Positions 11,501 through 20,197 of a stretch of 64,000 nt of DNA are shown here, piece by piece (within the stretch, counting starts at the first letter, position 1; each line of letters starts with the position of its first letter). The translations under genes were made by a program, and so were the position numbers. Source of the DNA: Bedellia somnulentella (Eukaryota > Arthropoda > Insecta > Lepidoptera > Bedelliidae); assembly GCA_963576735.1 (NCBI GenBank), contig OY755178.1:4650001-4714000 (forward strand), written 5' to 3'. Under the pieces are notes generated by a model that was not told the DNA's origin, searched no databases, and saw nothing but the letters and a program-made list of their open reading frames with translations.

Positions 11501-14500
11501 AAAATATAATTCCGATGAAGTATATATATGCTTATTTACTTTACAACATATCCAGTCTTCCCAATGAAATGCTAAGAGTATACAGTTCATAAGAATCTAA
11601 AATTCAACATAAAGTTACTTTTTACTTATACTCACACTCGTTGGTCCCATTGGCGTAGGCGGAAACTATCGATCGCCACTTTATACGATACTTAAAATTG
11701 TCTCTTGCTTCTGTCACATTCATCATTCTTCTCATACATGAACGTTTTCAATTTGGTTTTCAAACGTTTTACGCTCTATATATCTCTTTTGCCACTTAAC
11801 GTTCATCAATCCTCTCTATGTTTTCAAACCACCTTAACATTCCTTTCTCTATCTTGCACTCTACGTCATCTTGAGTTAATTCCTACATTAAAGATTATGT
11901 CAACAGTATTTCTTCAAACAAATATTAATTAGCCTGTCTGCGATATATAAAAGCAGAGTAAAAGGAAAGTCGTGTTTATACTGCATCATAATTTATATTC
12001 CTTTACGTAAGTTAGTTTCCTGCTCGCTCTACCGCCGACGGTAAGAGAATACTCGTTTGTCATATTTGTTGCGCTCGCTATGCACACTAGCTAACTGGAA
12101 AGTATGTATATGTGTTTTATTATTATGATATATTACTTACGTATGAAAATTTATGCAAAGTTATATTTTTAAAAGAATATGGTGTACTACAAATAAGGTT
12201 TTAAATAAATTTATCTACATTTGAGTCGGATTCTTTGATAATTAACTAATACAAGAGTTTGTCCAGTGCTGAAGTTTTCAAGATTACTTCAAGTTATAAT
12301 GTACATGTCGAAGGATTCGAATGAACTTATTTGGATTTAATATAAAAAGCTGTGTTATAACTCAAATGTATCATTATTGATGTATCTGACAGAAATGACG
12401 CGGGTGGTCCTAGAGTGACCATCAATGCTGACAAGAGTGGCTGTGGGACGTATCGCGCCGCTCCTCATCAGACACCGAAACTACCACCAGATCCACCAGG
12501 TAAATATATACAAGACCCACTAGAATGTCGTACTGATCTACTCAAAGAAGTTTTCGTATATATTTAAAAAATTCCGTGTAGTGTCGGCTTAGAATAACAC
12601 TACCCCATTTCTACCCGTGGGTGATCGTCAGAGGCGACTAACGGTATTGGGGCTTTTAAGGGATATTTGGGCGATGCGGTTGGAGACCCATCATCAAAAC
12701 CTTTATTTAACCATCTTTTCCCCACGCAACTTCCAAAAGTGGCTGAGGAATTTATAATTCCTTGGCTCTGGCTACCCCTTCTAGGGAATTACAACCGTGA
12801 GTATATGTATCTATGTATGTTAAAAAATATTAAATTTCTAATTGCTTTTAGTATTTAATACTTGTTGTAGTACTAAATAAAAACAATTTAAGCATTCTGC
12901 ACCCCTTTTTTATATTATTTTAACTATGTATGTGGGTTAAATTTCATTTCGAAACAAATTTCACTTCGCGTTTATGAATATGTTGATTAATATTTGACCT
13001 TTCATAATATTGCTTTAGTTACTTTGAAAGTGATATCTCTCAAGGATCGTAACAAGGGTTGACATTTTCCTATAAATGAATTAAATCAATCAACCTGCTA
13101 AATCGGCAACTGAATCCGCATCTCATGATCACCGAAGCGCATATTATAGTAACAAATATCATAGTATGCCGTATAGTGTCGCTTTAAATAGCACAACCCT
13201 ATTTCTTCCCGTGGGTGTTAGTAAGAGGCGTCTAAGGGTATTGAGACTTTTTAAGTGATTTTCGAGCGATGCGGCTTGAGACCCACCACCAAAAACATTT
13301 AATTTCCAATCTTTTCCTACCTTAACTTCCAAAAGTGGCTGAGGAATGTTTTATTCTGAATGTCTGGCTACCCCTTCTAATATATTTTTAAAAAAGTGTT
13401 TCGCTGTATATGCGAGCAAGCATGGTGGTGGTGGTAAAACAAAGGTGGGTATCTTGGTGTCAACCAGTTAAAAGCTTATTGTAGTTAGTCGTCATAAAAA
13501 CATTTATGAAAATCAATAGTAGGTATTTAGTAGTTAAAATGATATATGAGTAACTAGAATAATCATACAATGCCAAGTATTTCTTCACCGATCATTCTCT
13601 TATGACAAATGTATATAATTTGGTACGACTCTATGACTTTTACGGTTTGACTCAGCGTATATTTTCGTGATTGTGAAGCAATTAATTCATGTATGTCCAA
13701 TATGCATATTTTTAAGGAGAGGGAGAGAGCAAGAGGTTTTTGAAATGTAAAGCATTGAGGATTACAAATATACAAAATTGGCCATTGCTATGTAACATAT
13801 GTGGGAATATCATCCTTTATTGGTAACGAGTTGTCCGAACTGATGCGAACCTAGTTTCGATTAACCATTCATGGTGACAAACTTTAACATATTATCGACC
13901 GATTTCTGAATTGAGTATTCCAGCTGAGAACAACTTAAGTATCGTTCTGTCGCATTGAAATATTAACAACTGAATGAGACAAAACGATACTTAAGTCGTT
14001 CTCAGCTTGAATACTCAATTCAGAAATCAGGCGTAAGTGTGTTGGAATAATTGAGCTCATAAATGAATAGTCATCACAAAGGCTTCAAATATAAACGTAT
14101 CTGAGCACATATTTCAGTAATTACATAATAGCATTTACATTATACTTGGAATCATAGCAGTAGTTAGTTATAAATAATATCAACTTCATGAAAGTAAGGA
14201 TTTGTTCATTTTACCTAGTTATGAAGATATGTCCTTTTGTAAAAAAAAACACACTTGGACCAAATTGAGAGTGTGCTCAAAAAGGCTGGCGTCCGAAGTA
14301 TGAAGAATAAAAGAGCATGTATGAAAAGATTGATGGATGTAAACGAAGGTAGAGAGGTTTGTCAGGATCGTGCGAAGTGGCGATCAATAGTCTCTGCCTA
14401 CCCCAATGGGAACTAATGGCGTGAGTATATGTATGTAAAAAAAACTTTTCTAGTTTCAACTTTTTTTGAGGTATATTACATAACATAACATAAACGTTCA

Positions 14501-17359
14501 CGCCGAATATCCCCGATGGGGTTGGCAGAGGTACTAATACTTCTGAACATCACGTGACTTAGTCACCCGGTGTTCAGAGTACCCACGTTTTGCATGGAAA
14601 GTGTACTCACGTGATAGGGGGCAGGCCTATCGCCGTTTTGTATGAATACACTGTCACATGACTAAGTACAACTCAGCCATGTGGGTTTCCTCACGATGCT
14701 TTCCCTCACCGTAAACAACCATTTTAAATTAACCACACATATGTCTTCAGAAAAGACAAATTGGTGTAGGCTCGACCCGGGATTTTAACACTAGTCCCTT
14801 ACACGTTAACCGGTGTTCTACCCATTGAGCTATCACGTCGTCGATATTGAGCTATCACGTCGTCGATATATTATATATAGAGGTATATTATATCCGATTT
14901 AAAGATACTTTTATGCCCCCTATAATGTAGTTTCCCCTATTTCTAACTAACTTTTTCCCCAATCAGACGTTTACGAGATAAGCCCCTACGCGACGTTCGC
15001 GGGCCCGCCGGGCGGCACCCCGGGCTCGCGCGCCTACACGCTGCAACTACGCGCGCTCGCCCGCCACGACGACGACGCCGCGCCGCCCGCGCATCCTTGC
15101 TGCGATGGTATGGACTTTATACTTTATGGAATAAGGGTGATTTTAGTTTATTTTGTATATCCTTATCGATAGTTTGGAAATAGAATGGTAAGATCACGCG
15201 CGTACACGCTACAACTACGCGCGCTTGCCCGCTACGACAACGACGCCGCGCTGCCCGCGCATCCGTGCTGCGATGGTACGACATTTTATACGTATTGTAA
15301 GGGTTATTTTGGTTTGACTGGCTAGGAAACTGTGCCTGCGCAGCCTGGCCCGCCACGGCGACGATGCTACGCCGCTCGCGCATCCTTGCTGCGATGGTAT
15401 GGTCTTTATTGTAAAGAGGATAAGAGTGGTTTTGGTTTATTTAATCTTTTTGAAACTAAGACTGCAGGCGCTGGCGCGCGCGCGTACACGCTACAGCTTT
15501 CGCGCGCTGGCCCGTCCTTGCTGCAATGGTATGAACTTTATTGTTTATGCGTTAAGGGTGGTTTTGGTTTATTTTGTGTTTTGGGCAGTGATGTCTTGGA
15601 AATAGGATTGTAAGATCTCCCTCGCTGGCCATGATCGCCGATCGAGCTCGGCCGATATGGCGACCATCCTTGCTGCGATGGTATGGACTTCATGTGCAGT
15701 GATCTGAAAGTAATAATTATCATTTTAACAGCTTATAGTACTCTTATTAAGTTAAATCCCTAAAAGATAAGCCAAAACTCCAGTAATAAAAAAATCTTTA
15801 GCCACTTTTGGAAGTTGATTGAAGAAAAGATAAAGCTAATTAAAGGATGACACTGCTGGGTGTCCAGCCACATCGCCTAACATCACTTATATTATCTTAT
15901 CGGCTCTCAATAATGAAAGCATTTGGGTGTAAAACTACACCGAGATTTCGCAGGTTTTTTAAATTTATAGATTGTGTCACATTTATAAAGCTTGTAGATG
16001 TTTTTTGCAAATATTGGAAGTATGGCAAATATTATACTTTTATGTACATTACTATTTATTCGTGCATAACTGCGAAATATTTTTATCATCATAACACACT
16101 ATGGCACCTTAATCAGTCACCGTAGCATAAGGCGTGTAAGAGTGAGTATGTTACGTGAGAAGTGAGAAAGTGACCGAATAATTTTACGAAATCTATTTCT
16201 TCTTACGTGACATACTCGCTCTCACTTGCCTCATGCTACGGGGTGGCTGAGCGTCATAATTTGTAATATGATTTACGAAGTAATAATGTCTCTGCTATCC
16301 TTTCATAGATTTATGGCATGAATGTTTAGTAAATTTCTTTAAGTATAAGAGCGAATAAACATAATTAGGTATTTGTAAGAATCAAATATTTCTTTTTGTA
16401 GAGGAGACTTGTCTTGACGCCTGCGATGCCCAACGAAGACGAAGGAGAAGGCGACATTACTGTCCTGATCATGGTAAATTATTCTGAAATTTTAGAAAAT
16501 ACTGTTCGTAACTACGATATCTTTATTACTTCACATGTAAATTATTAATGTGATGCAATAGAAGATACGTCTATATTTATCTTCTGCATTATAAGGATAC
16601 CAAACGCGACTTTCCAATGTGCATTGTAAGTTTGAATTTACGGAAAATTTGGACAGACATTCGTAATTGTTTGTTTGTATTTGAGTGTTTAGATAAAGTG
16701 TTACATACATACATACATACATATACTCACGGCTGTAAATCCCTAAAAGGGGTAGCCAGAGCTAAGGAATTAGAAATTCCTCAGCCACTTTTGGAAAGTT
16801 GAGTGGGGAAAAGATGGTAAAGTAAAGGTTGTTGATGATGATGGGTCTCCAACCGCATCGCCCAAAAATTCCTTAAAAGCCCCAATACCGTTAGTCGCCT
16901 CTTACGTACACCCACCGGAAGAAATGGGGTAGTGCTATTCTAAGCCGACACTACACAGCAAAGATAAAGTGTTGTAGTTTTAATTCCGTTTGAATTTCAA
17001 CATATATACATTTAGATATAATTTGTGTGAAATATCAACTTACTTTGAACTCAACAAATATGATATACGAATCCAACTAAAATTTAATAACGTAATGACG
17101 AGTACGATAACAAACGCTTACTATGGGCTTCAATATAAGCCGCCCACCATTATAGTGATAGATTAAATAAATATATGAGAATTTTAAAAGTTATGTATGA
17201 AAATTCCTGGAATTTAGTCCGATGAATTAATATTCTACTCAGGGTATGTTTGTACAGAGCCTAGGTTACAAAAAAGTCTTAGCGATTTATTGAGATTCTT
17301 GTGCCAGTTATAAATTAAGTTTTTCTTTCACAGGATGTTCACAAGACTCTGGCAGTTGA
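5360..17359 (+). CDS. Dscam-like: Dscam-family cell-adhesion protein, 3' part of the gene (12 exons, 637 codons visible)
   Basis: Dscam proteins are neuronal homophilic adhesion and self-recognition receptors, also used in insect immunity. Joining exons at 5360-5541, 5769-5892, 6203-6332, 6520-6704, 7052-7228, 7421-7650, 7975-8287, 8726-8954, 12393-12499, 14967-15107, 16402-16473 and 17334-17359 keeps one frame through every junction. The product reads FnIII, FnIII, Ig, FnIII, FnIII, transmembrane helix, tail, the exact C-terminal order of Dscam (an Ig between the fourth and fifth FnIII). The tail holds a proline-rich stretch (PKLPPDPP) and YEISPYATF, a Dscam cytoplasmic signature. The tail is short, about 115 residues. 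The first visible exon begins in phase 1, so earlier exons exist outside the window. Introns hold SINEs, MITEs and a piggyBac fossil. The paralogue cannot be decided from this part. Confidence 0.9.
5769..5892 (+). CDS. Dscam-like: Dscam-like exon: second half of the first FnIII domain
   Basis: Acceptor ttttgtag, donor gttagt at 5893. Reads LTPYAEYEIRVRAHNAAGDG, the F-strand Tyr and G-strand of FnIII. Ends in phase 1, as is usual at FnIII borders. Confidence 0.9.
5922..6118 (+). pseudogene. Decayed LINE-D coding fragment in Dscam intron
   Basis: Short blocks (KLDHVKILKD; then gaagaacaaaagggcatgta) match the better LINE-D fragment at 14258-14416 in order, with an unrelated or rearranged middle part. 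Weak on its own. Confidence 0.4.
6203..6332 (+). CDS. Dscam-like: Dscam-like exon: first half of the second FnIII domain
   Basis: Acceptor tgtttgttttag, donor gtaagt at 6333. Reads PSAPGGIKLVALSERSLRVS followed by the conserved Trp and a proline-rich C-strand start. Phase 1 in, phase 2 out. Confidence 0.9.
6520..6704 (+). CDS. Dscam-like: Dscam-like exon: second half of the second FnIII domain
   Basis: Acceptor ctgttttag, donor gtattt at 6705. Reads LRGLRSGRTYEAWVRAATS, then VGEGSPSAAVACQT, closing the domain. Phase 1 out. Confidence 0.9.
6860..6940 (+). pseudogene. LINE-D 3' terminus
   Basis: Codes for KWRSIVSA..NGN then a stop, ending gtgagtatatgtatgtatgta. It carries the shared hairpin block (ctctgcctgctccaatgg) described for families A and B. 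Confidence 0.6.
7052..7228 (+). CDS. Dscam-like: Dscam-like exon: first half of the Ig domain between FnIII 4 and 5
   Basis: Acceptor ttacttttag, donor gtaagt at 7229. Reads GGSLTLRCIVGGTPPPIKKW: the B-strand Cys and C-strand Trp of an Ig-I set domain. Phase 1 out. Confidence 0.9.
7421..7650 (+). CDS. Dscam-like: Dscam-like exon: end of Ig domain and start of FnIII 5; probable GC donor
   Basis: Acceptor gtatttttag. Reads LSHADNYTCVAENPHGSDS (the D.Y.C Ig signature), then PPAPPSLILVDARSRELELE and GYTIHWRLTGQE of the next FnIII. The only join that keeps the frame uses CAGGAG before gcgagt at 7651, a GC-AG intron. Splicing at the next GT (7656) would create a stop two codons later. Confidence 0.85.
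7975..8287 (+). CDS. Dscam-like: Dscam-like exon: end of FnIII 5 and most of FnIII 6
   Basis: Acceptor actcaacag, donor gtgagg at 8288. Reads LRCGSAYRAYASAGGAPGTE, then the next domain starting PPIAPTDSKWIKVNAT. Unlike the neighbours it is GC-rich. Phase 0 in, phase 1 out. Confidence 0.88.
8726..8954 (+). CDS. Dscam-like: Dscam-like exon: end of FnIII 6, stalk and transmembrane helix
   Basis: Acceptor atatgtatag, donor gtttgt at 8955. Reads LVPGSRYRIAARASNEAG, an acidic stalk, then a run of about 24 hydrophobic residues beginning ELALLLALCAMLSLAALTIL and a stop-transfer cluster LLRRKR. This fixes the topology: everything before is extracellular, everything after cytoplasmic. Confidence 0.9.
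9420..9605 (-). pseudogene. piggyBac-like transposase, C-terminal remnant
   Basis: The minus-strand reading frame contains YNKDLDGVDESISLI, matching the conserved YN..M.GVD..D block of piggyBac transposases. A frame-shifted DDKKLWWVLYTY follows, where intact enzymes have the KKWWW block. At least one frameshift and one stop (about 9437) break it. Confidence 0.75.
9765..10151 (-). pseudogene. piggyBac-like transposase, N-terminal remnant
   Basis: Acidic open stretch, with EEVINSIEEDSEDV upstream of the Met at 10085, then FDNVYVVSNLLND and a basic patch (KPVRRDPIYKKT). Such acidic N-termini are usual in piggyBac-like proteins. It stops at 9765. Its position between the TTAA ends and upstream of the GVD remnant supports the assignment; the sequence alone would not. 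Confidence 0.55.
10600..12390 (+). other. Dscam intron, no gene found
   Basis: AT-rich intron sequence. The only recognisable item is a minus-strand LINE-D 3' end at 11637-11692 (gcgtaggcggaaactatcg and tgccactt-like blocks). Confidence 0.5.
11637..11692 (-). pseudogene. LINE-D 3' terminus, minus
   Basis: In inverse orientation it reads AAGTGGCGATCGATAGT...GCCTACGCCAATGGG..GTGAGTATA, the end of the LINE-D reading frame plus hairpin block. Confidence 0.5.
12393..12499 (+). CDS. Dscam-like: Dscam-like exon: juxtamembrane cytoplasmic segment
   Basis: Acceptor gtatctgacag, donor gtaaat at 12500. Reads NDAGGPRVTINADKSGCGTY then a proline-rich PKLPPDPP, a plausible SH3-binding stretch. Phase 2 in, phase 1 out. 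Confidence 0.85.
12576..12820 (+). repeat. Family A retroposon, full length
   Basis: Head gtgtagtgtcggcttagaa to tail gtgagtatatgtatctatg; sits 80 bp after a Dscam donor site. Confidence 0.85.
13171..13381 (+). repeat. Family A retroposon, tail missing
   Basis: Head gtatagtgtcgctttaaat to ggctaccccttctaata; the hairpin 3' arm and GTGA tail are lost. Confidence 0.75.
13899..14032. mobile_element. Hairpin MITE, copy 1 of a 134-139 bp family
   Basis: Nearly the whole element is one inverted repeat. GATTTCTGAATTGAGTATTC at 13901 pairs with GAATACTCAATTCAGAAATC ending at 14029, and GAGAACAACTTAAGTATCG with CGATACTTAAGTCGTTCTC. A second full copy is at 46411 and a half copy at 50395. Confidence 0.8.
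14258..14416 (+). pseudogene. LINE-D ORF, C-terminal end (best copy)
   Basis: Open to a natural stop at 14414: DQIESVLKKAGVRSMKNKRA, then RLMDVNEGREVCQDRAKWRS, then IVSAYPNGN. This is the end of an endonuclease-reverse transcriptase LINE of the type common in Lepidoptera. The stop codon sits inside the CTCTGCCTACCCC...GGC hairpin; the element ends gtgagtatatgtatgta. No RT domain is present, so it is a heavily 5'-truncated copy. Confidence 0.7.
14479..14879 (-). repeat. Family B tRNA-derived SINE with 11-bp target duplication
   Basis: Flanked by GAGGTATATTA at 14468-14478 and 14880-14890. In minus orientation it has a tRNA-like head (GTGATAGCTCAATGGGTAGA, an A box; B-box-like region about 40 bp on), a unique body (ccctcaccg..aacaacca, cctatcgccgttttgta), then the hairpin block ctctgccaaccccatcggg and an (ATGTT)n tail. 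The segment TTGAGCTATCACGTCGTCGA is duplicated at the tRNA end. Confidence 0.88.
14967..15107 (+). CDS. Dscam-like: Dscam-like exon: cytoplasmic YEISPYATF motif
   Basis: Acceptor ttccccaatcag, donor gtatgg at 15108. Reads DVYEISPYATF, the conserved Dscam endodomain motif, then a Gly/Pro/Ala-rich stretch ending AHPCCD. Very GC-rich against AT-rich introns. It is followed by four degenerate tandem copies of its 3' part. Retention of the following intron would add about 21 codons, then stop near 15178. Confidence 0.85.
15027..15705 (+). repeat. Tandem array of the Dscam exon 3' end plus donor (five units)
   Basis: Unit 1 is the real exon end. Units near 15191, 15323, 15461 and 15611 repeat tacacgctacaactacgcg-like exon sequence, then ttgctgcgatg and a gtatgg/gtacga donor, then similar intron sequence (taagggt..ttttggttta). 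Units 2 and 3 keep the exon frame up to CCD|G; units 4 and 5 are frame-broken. No in-phase acceptor precedes units 2-5. Confidence 0.8.
15798..15890 (-). repeat. Family A fragment, minus
   Basis: agccacttttggaagttga and ccacatcgcctaacatcac blocks; both ends lost. Confidence 0.55.
16113..16250. mobile_element. Short hairpin MITE in Dscam intron
   Basis: CACCGTAGCATAAGGC...GTGAGTATGTTACGTGAGAA on the left pairs with TTCTTACGTGACATACTCGC...GCCTCATGCTACGGGGTG on the right across about 137 bp. Confidence 0.7.
16402..16473 (+). CDS. Dscam-like: Dscam-like exon: basic cytoplasmic segment
   Basis: Acceptor tctttttgtag, donor gtaaat at 16474. Reads EETCLDACDAQ, then a run of Arg residues, then HYCPDH. 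The Arg run is unusual; it may be a membrane-proximal or nuclear-import-like patch (inference). Phase 1 on both sides, so it could be skipped without a frameshift. Confidence 0.75.
16703..16961 (-). repeat. Family A retroposon with 12-bp target duplication
   Basis: AGATAAAGTGTT at 16691-16702 and 16962-16973 flanks a full-length copy. The tail lies at the left (tacatacatacatatactcac) and the head tagtgtcggc at the right. Direct proof of insertion by target-primed reverse transcription. Confidence 0.9.
17334..17359 (+). CDS. Dscam-like: Dscam-like terminal coding exon
   Basis: Acceptor ttctttcacag; reads GCSQDSGS then TGA at 17357-17359. The 3' untranslated region follows to the poly(A) signal. 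Confidence 0.78.
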
Positions 17360-17452
17360 GTTAGCTCATCAAAGAACATATTTTAGACAAAACATTTATA
17401 GTACATGTATTAGATGATTTAGCAAACTGTTTTAAATATACAAAATTTATAC

Positions 17453-17458
17453 AATAAA
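17453..17458 (+). promoter_or_regulatory. Polyadenylation signal of the Dscam-like gene
   Basis: AATAAA 94 bp after the stop, followed by a GT-rich stretch (gtctctgttt). A second AATAAA lies at 17471. Confidence 0.7.
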
Positions 17459-17489
17459 GTCTCTGTTTATAATAAATTGCTGTTTCATT

Positions 17490-17828
17490 AACCTCCCTAC
17501 TGTTCCTACATACCAAGATTCTCAACATTATATCCTAAAAGACACTAGGGATCAATTAATGTTATTTAAAACCATCCATAATCTAATTGATTCACCTTAT
17601 TTGTTATCAAGGTTAAACTTCAGATGTCCGTCCCACAACACTAGAAACTCATTCACATTCCACACACCATTTCTTAGGACTAATTATGCCGCCAACAGAT
17701 TTATTTCCCGTGCTATTATTTCTTACAATACAAAATTTTCCGAAGCTGACATTTTCAATTTATCATTAACTCAATTTATGAACTTTTGTAAACAGTTGGA
17801 GTTTGTTAAATCAGCCGATCGACCCTAA
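17490..17828 (+). pseudogene. Non-LTR retrotransposon ORF2, extreme C-terminus
   Basis: Open frame ending at 17828 with CPSHNTRNSFTFHTPFLRTN and a following ISRAIISYN, ADIFNLSLTQF: the conserved tail seen after the RT thumb in I/Jockey-type LINEs. It begins right behind the Dscam poly(A) site and lacks all catalytic parts. A TA-rich 3' tail runs to about 17930. Confidence 0.7.
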
Positions 17829-17956
17829 ATGTTTGAGTCATACAATTTTCTCTTAATATAATTATTTGAATTTATATTTATTTATTATATTATATTTATA
17901 TATTTATTTAGTATGTATTTTAAGTACTTTCATTCATAATTATCTTATATATTATT

Positions 17957-18280
17957 AAGCGACATGATAGTCCAGTGAGTAGAACACCCGCCCGAAAACA
18001 GAAGGGCGTGCGTTCCAATCCTGGGTCGGGCCTACACCAATTTGTCTTTTCTAAAGTCATACGTGTGGTTAATTTATCATGGTTGTTAACGGTGAGGGAA
18101 ATCATCGTGAGAAAACCCACATGACTGAGTTGTACTTAGTCATGTGACAGTGTATTCGTACAAAACGGCGATAGGCCTACCCCCTATCACGTGAGTACAC
18201 TGTCTAAGCAAAACGTGGGTACCTTATCTGGACACTAGATGGCGCTGCCATATGAGTTCAGAAGTATTGGTATGTTATGT
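17957..18280 (+). repeat. Family B tRNA-derived SINE with 9-bp target duplication
   Basis: TATATTATT at 17948-17956 and 18281-18289. A box gatagtccagtgagtagaa, B box gcgttccaatcctgg, then body ccctat-cacgtgagtacactg. The copy ends gtatgttatgt; the hairpin block is replaced here by a short agatggcgctgccatatga stretch. Confidence 0.85.
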
Positions 18281-18374
18281 TATATTATTTATTTATGTAT
18301 TTTTAACCTTGAAAAGTAAGTATCTTATTTAGGTATATTTTATTATAATAAAATATTAGAAATTGGTAAAAGAG

Positions 18375-18490
18375 ATCTATAGAGCCAATGTGGAAGGTGA
18401 TGTTAGTAGAGGACGACCTCGGAGGACACATTTGGATCAAATAGAAAATGTACTCAAAAAGGTAGGTGTCCGTAGTAATAAGAGTATGGT
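18375..18490 (+). pseudogene. LINE-D C-terminal fragment
   Basis: Open stretch reading GRPRRTHLDQIENVLKKVGV, overlapping in homology with the copy at 14258 but starting further upstream; breaks off at 18490. Confidence 0.6.
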
Positions 18491-18729
18491 AGCGAGATAT
18501 CGTGTAGTCTAATAAGCTCATTTGGAATTACTCAGCTGGTTAACCTACACTTTCACTCGCTACCGTTCTCTTTGCAGCATGTCGTATCCACTTTACCCTT
18601 ACTCTACTATTATATGACATCCACAAGAGGATATGGGGTAAGCTGACACTTTATAGCATAACTGCAATATCAAGATTGGCTGCTTAATACTTCCTACTAC
18701 TACCACAATATTAAAATATTATTTATAAT

Positions 18730-18895
18730 TACTATTGCTGTGTAGATAGATAGATAAAATCTTTATTCATGTTATCATAACAATCACATAGGTACATACA
18801 TTACAAGTCAGATAAAAACAGAGTTAACATTTTCTAAAAAAATAATTAAAAAGTGACAAACAAAGTAAAAATGTGCAAGGTATGTGTGCTATGTA
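18730..18895 (-). repeat. LINE 3' tail-like sequence
   Basis: (GATA)n followed by aaaatctttattcat in + orientation, the inverse of an AATAAAGATTTTATC(TATC)n LINE terminus. No coding part. Confidence 0.35.
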
Positions 18896-18899
18896 TGTA

Positions 18900-19122
18900 G
18901 TGTAGTGTCGGCTTAGAATAGCACTACCCCATTTCGACTGTGAAAGAGGCGGCTAACGGTATTGGGGCCTTTAAGGGCTTTTTGGGCGATTCGGTTGGAG
19001 ACCCATCACTAACAACCTTTATTTTACCATCTTTTTCTTCCAAAAGTGGCTGAGGAATTTCTAATTCCTTAGCTCTGGCTACCCCTTCTAGGGATTTATA
19101 GCCGTGAGTATATGTATGTATA
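18900..19122 (+). repeat. Family A retroposon, small internal deletion
   Basis: Starts tgtagtgtcggcttagaat. The region after ctaccccatttc is shortened by about 25 bp. The rest runs through the hairpin to gtgagtatatgtatgta. Confidence 0.85.
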
Positions 19123-19853
19123 TAATATTCTGCGAACACAAACATGGAAAGCTCGAGTAAACAGTTGAACTGCTTTAACACGTTCAGCGCGGCGGCTCAA
19201 AACCAGTACCGGGCTTTCAGTGAGTTACGGGGTGTATGAAGCCCCGACCGTGACTTTCCGTTGGTGCGTTACAGGGTTGATAGTGCCCCGTATACCTGAG
19301 TCACTTAATTTGGCTGTAATTTTATGAGTTTTTCAAATTGTTTTGTTTTTTTTTTACCTAATGATAGACAGATAAATTCCCTATAATTTGCTCTTTTCGC
19401 CCCTGGTTTTGATGAAAGATGACGAAGTGAGAAACTTTTAAAGATTACGGGGCTTTTTCTACCCCGTCCCGCACTGAAAGTGAATTTTCACGGGGCTTAT
19501 TCAACCCCGTAACGCACTGAACGTAAACATATCGATGAAATTTTAGTGACGTGAATGAGTAGTATCGACATTTGGAGTCGATAAATAATTCCATCTCGTA
19601 CATCAGAACGTTTCTGTTGGTTCTCTTTAACTTTAACGGGTTTACCACGCCTTACGCCACGCTGTCGTTTTATTTAACATGCAAATGACCTAAACTAAAA
19701 AGAAAAATAAAATATCTTAATAATCATGGGCAAAACGGCCGATCATTTGAAGTTTGTTTCAACTGTATGTCAGATGTGTTGTCATAGGCGAAGTGTAAAT
19801 AGGTGAATTGTGTTTCGATAATGCAGACGCCACATTTCAATATCCACAAAATG

Positions 19854-19950
19854 ATGCGTTTTCACTTACCATAGGTTGAATTTCCTACATTTATGTAGGA
19901 AATTTACATAAATGTACGAAATTTAACCAATGGTACGCTTACTGGATAGA
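19854..19950. repeat. Hairpin unit 1 inside the TTAA element
   Basis: gcgttttcacttaccatag...ggtacgcttactgg-type partial inverted repeat around a central cctacatttatgtagg palindrome; related to 20098-20197. Confidence 0.55.
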
Positions 19951-20097
19951 TAGAAACGGATAGATTAAAGATTCAAATGTTTTTATTCATTATAGCATTT
20001 TTACAAGTGTCTTAATGAACGTCATTATAGTAAAAATACATTAATTGTCAGTTTCAGCAATGCAGATTATATTAAAACAAAACGATCGAATAAAATT

Positions 20098-20197
20098 ATC
20101 CGTTTTCACTTACCATCGGTTGAATTTCCTCCAAATGTATTCCTAAATTTACATAAATGTACGAAATATAACCAGTGGTAAGCGAAAACGGATATAT
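20098..20197. repeat. Hairpin unit 2 inside the TTAA element
   Basis: TATCCGTTTTCACTTACCA-like left arm pairs with tggtaagcgaaaacggata at the right. It shares gttgaatttcct and acataaatgtacgaaat with unit 1. Confidence 0.6.
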
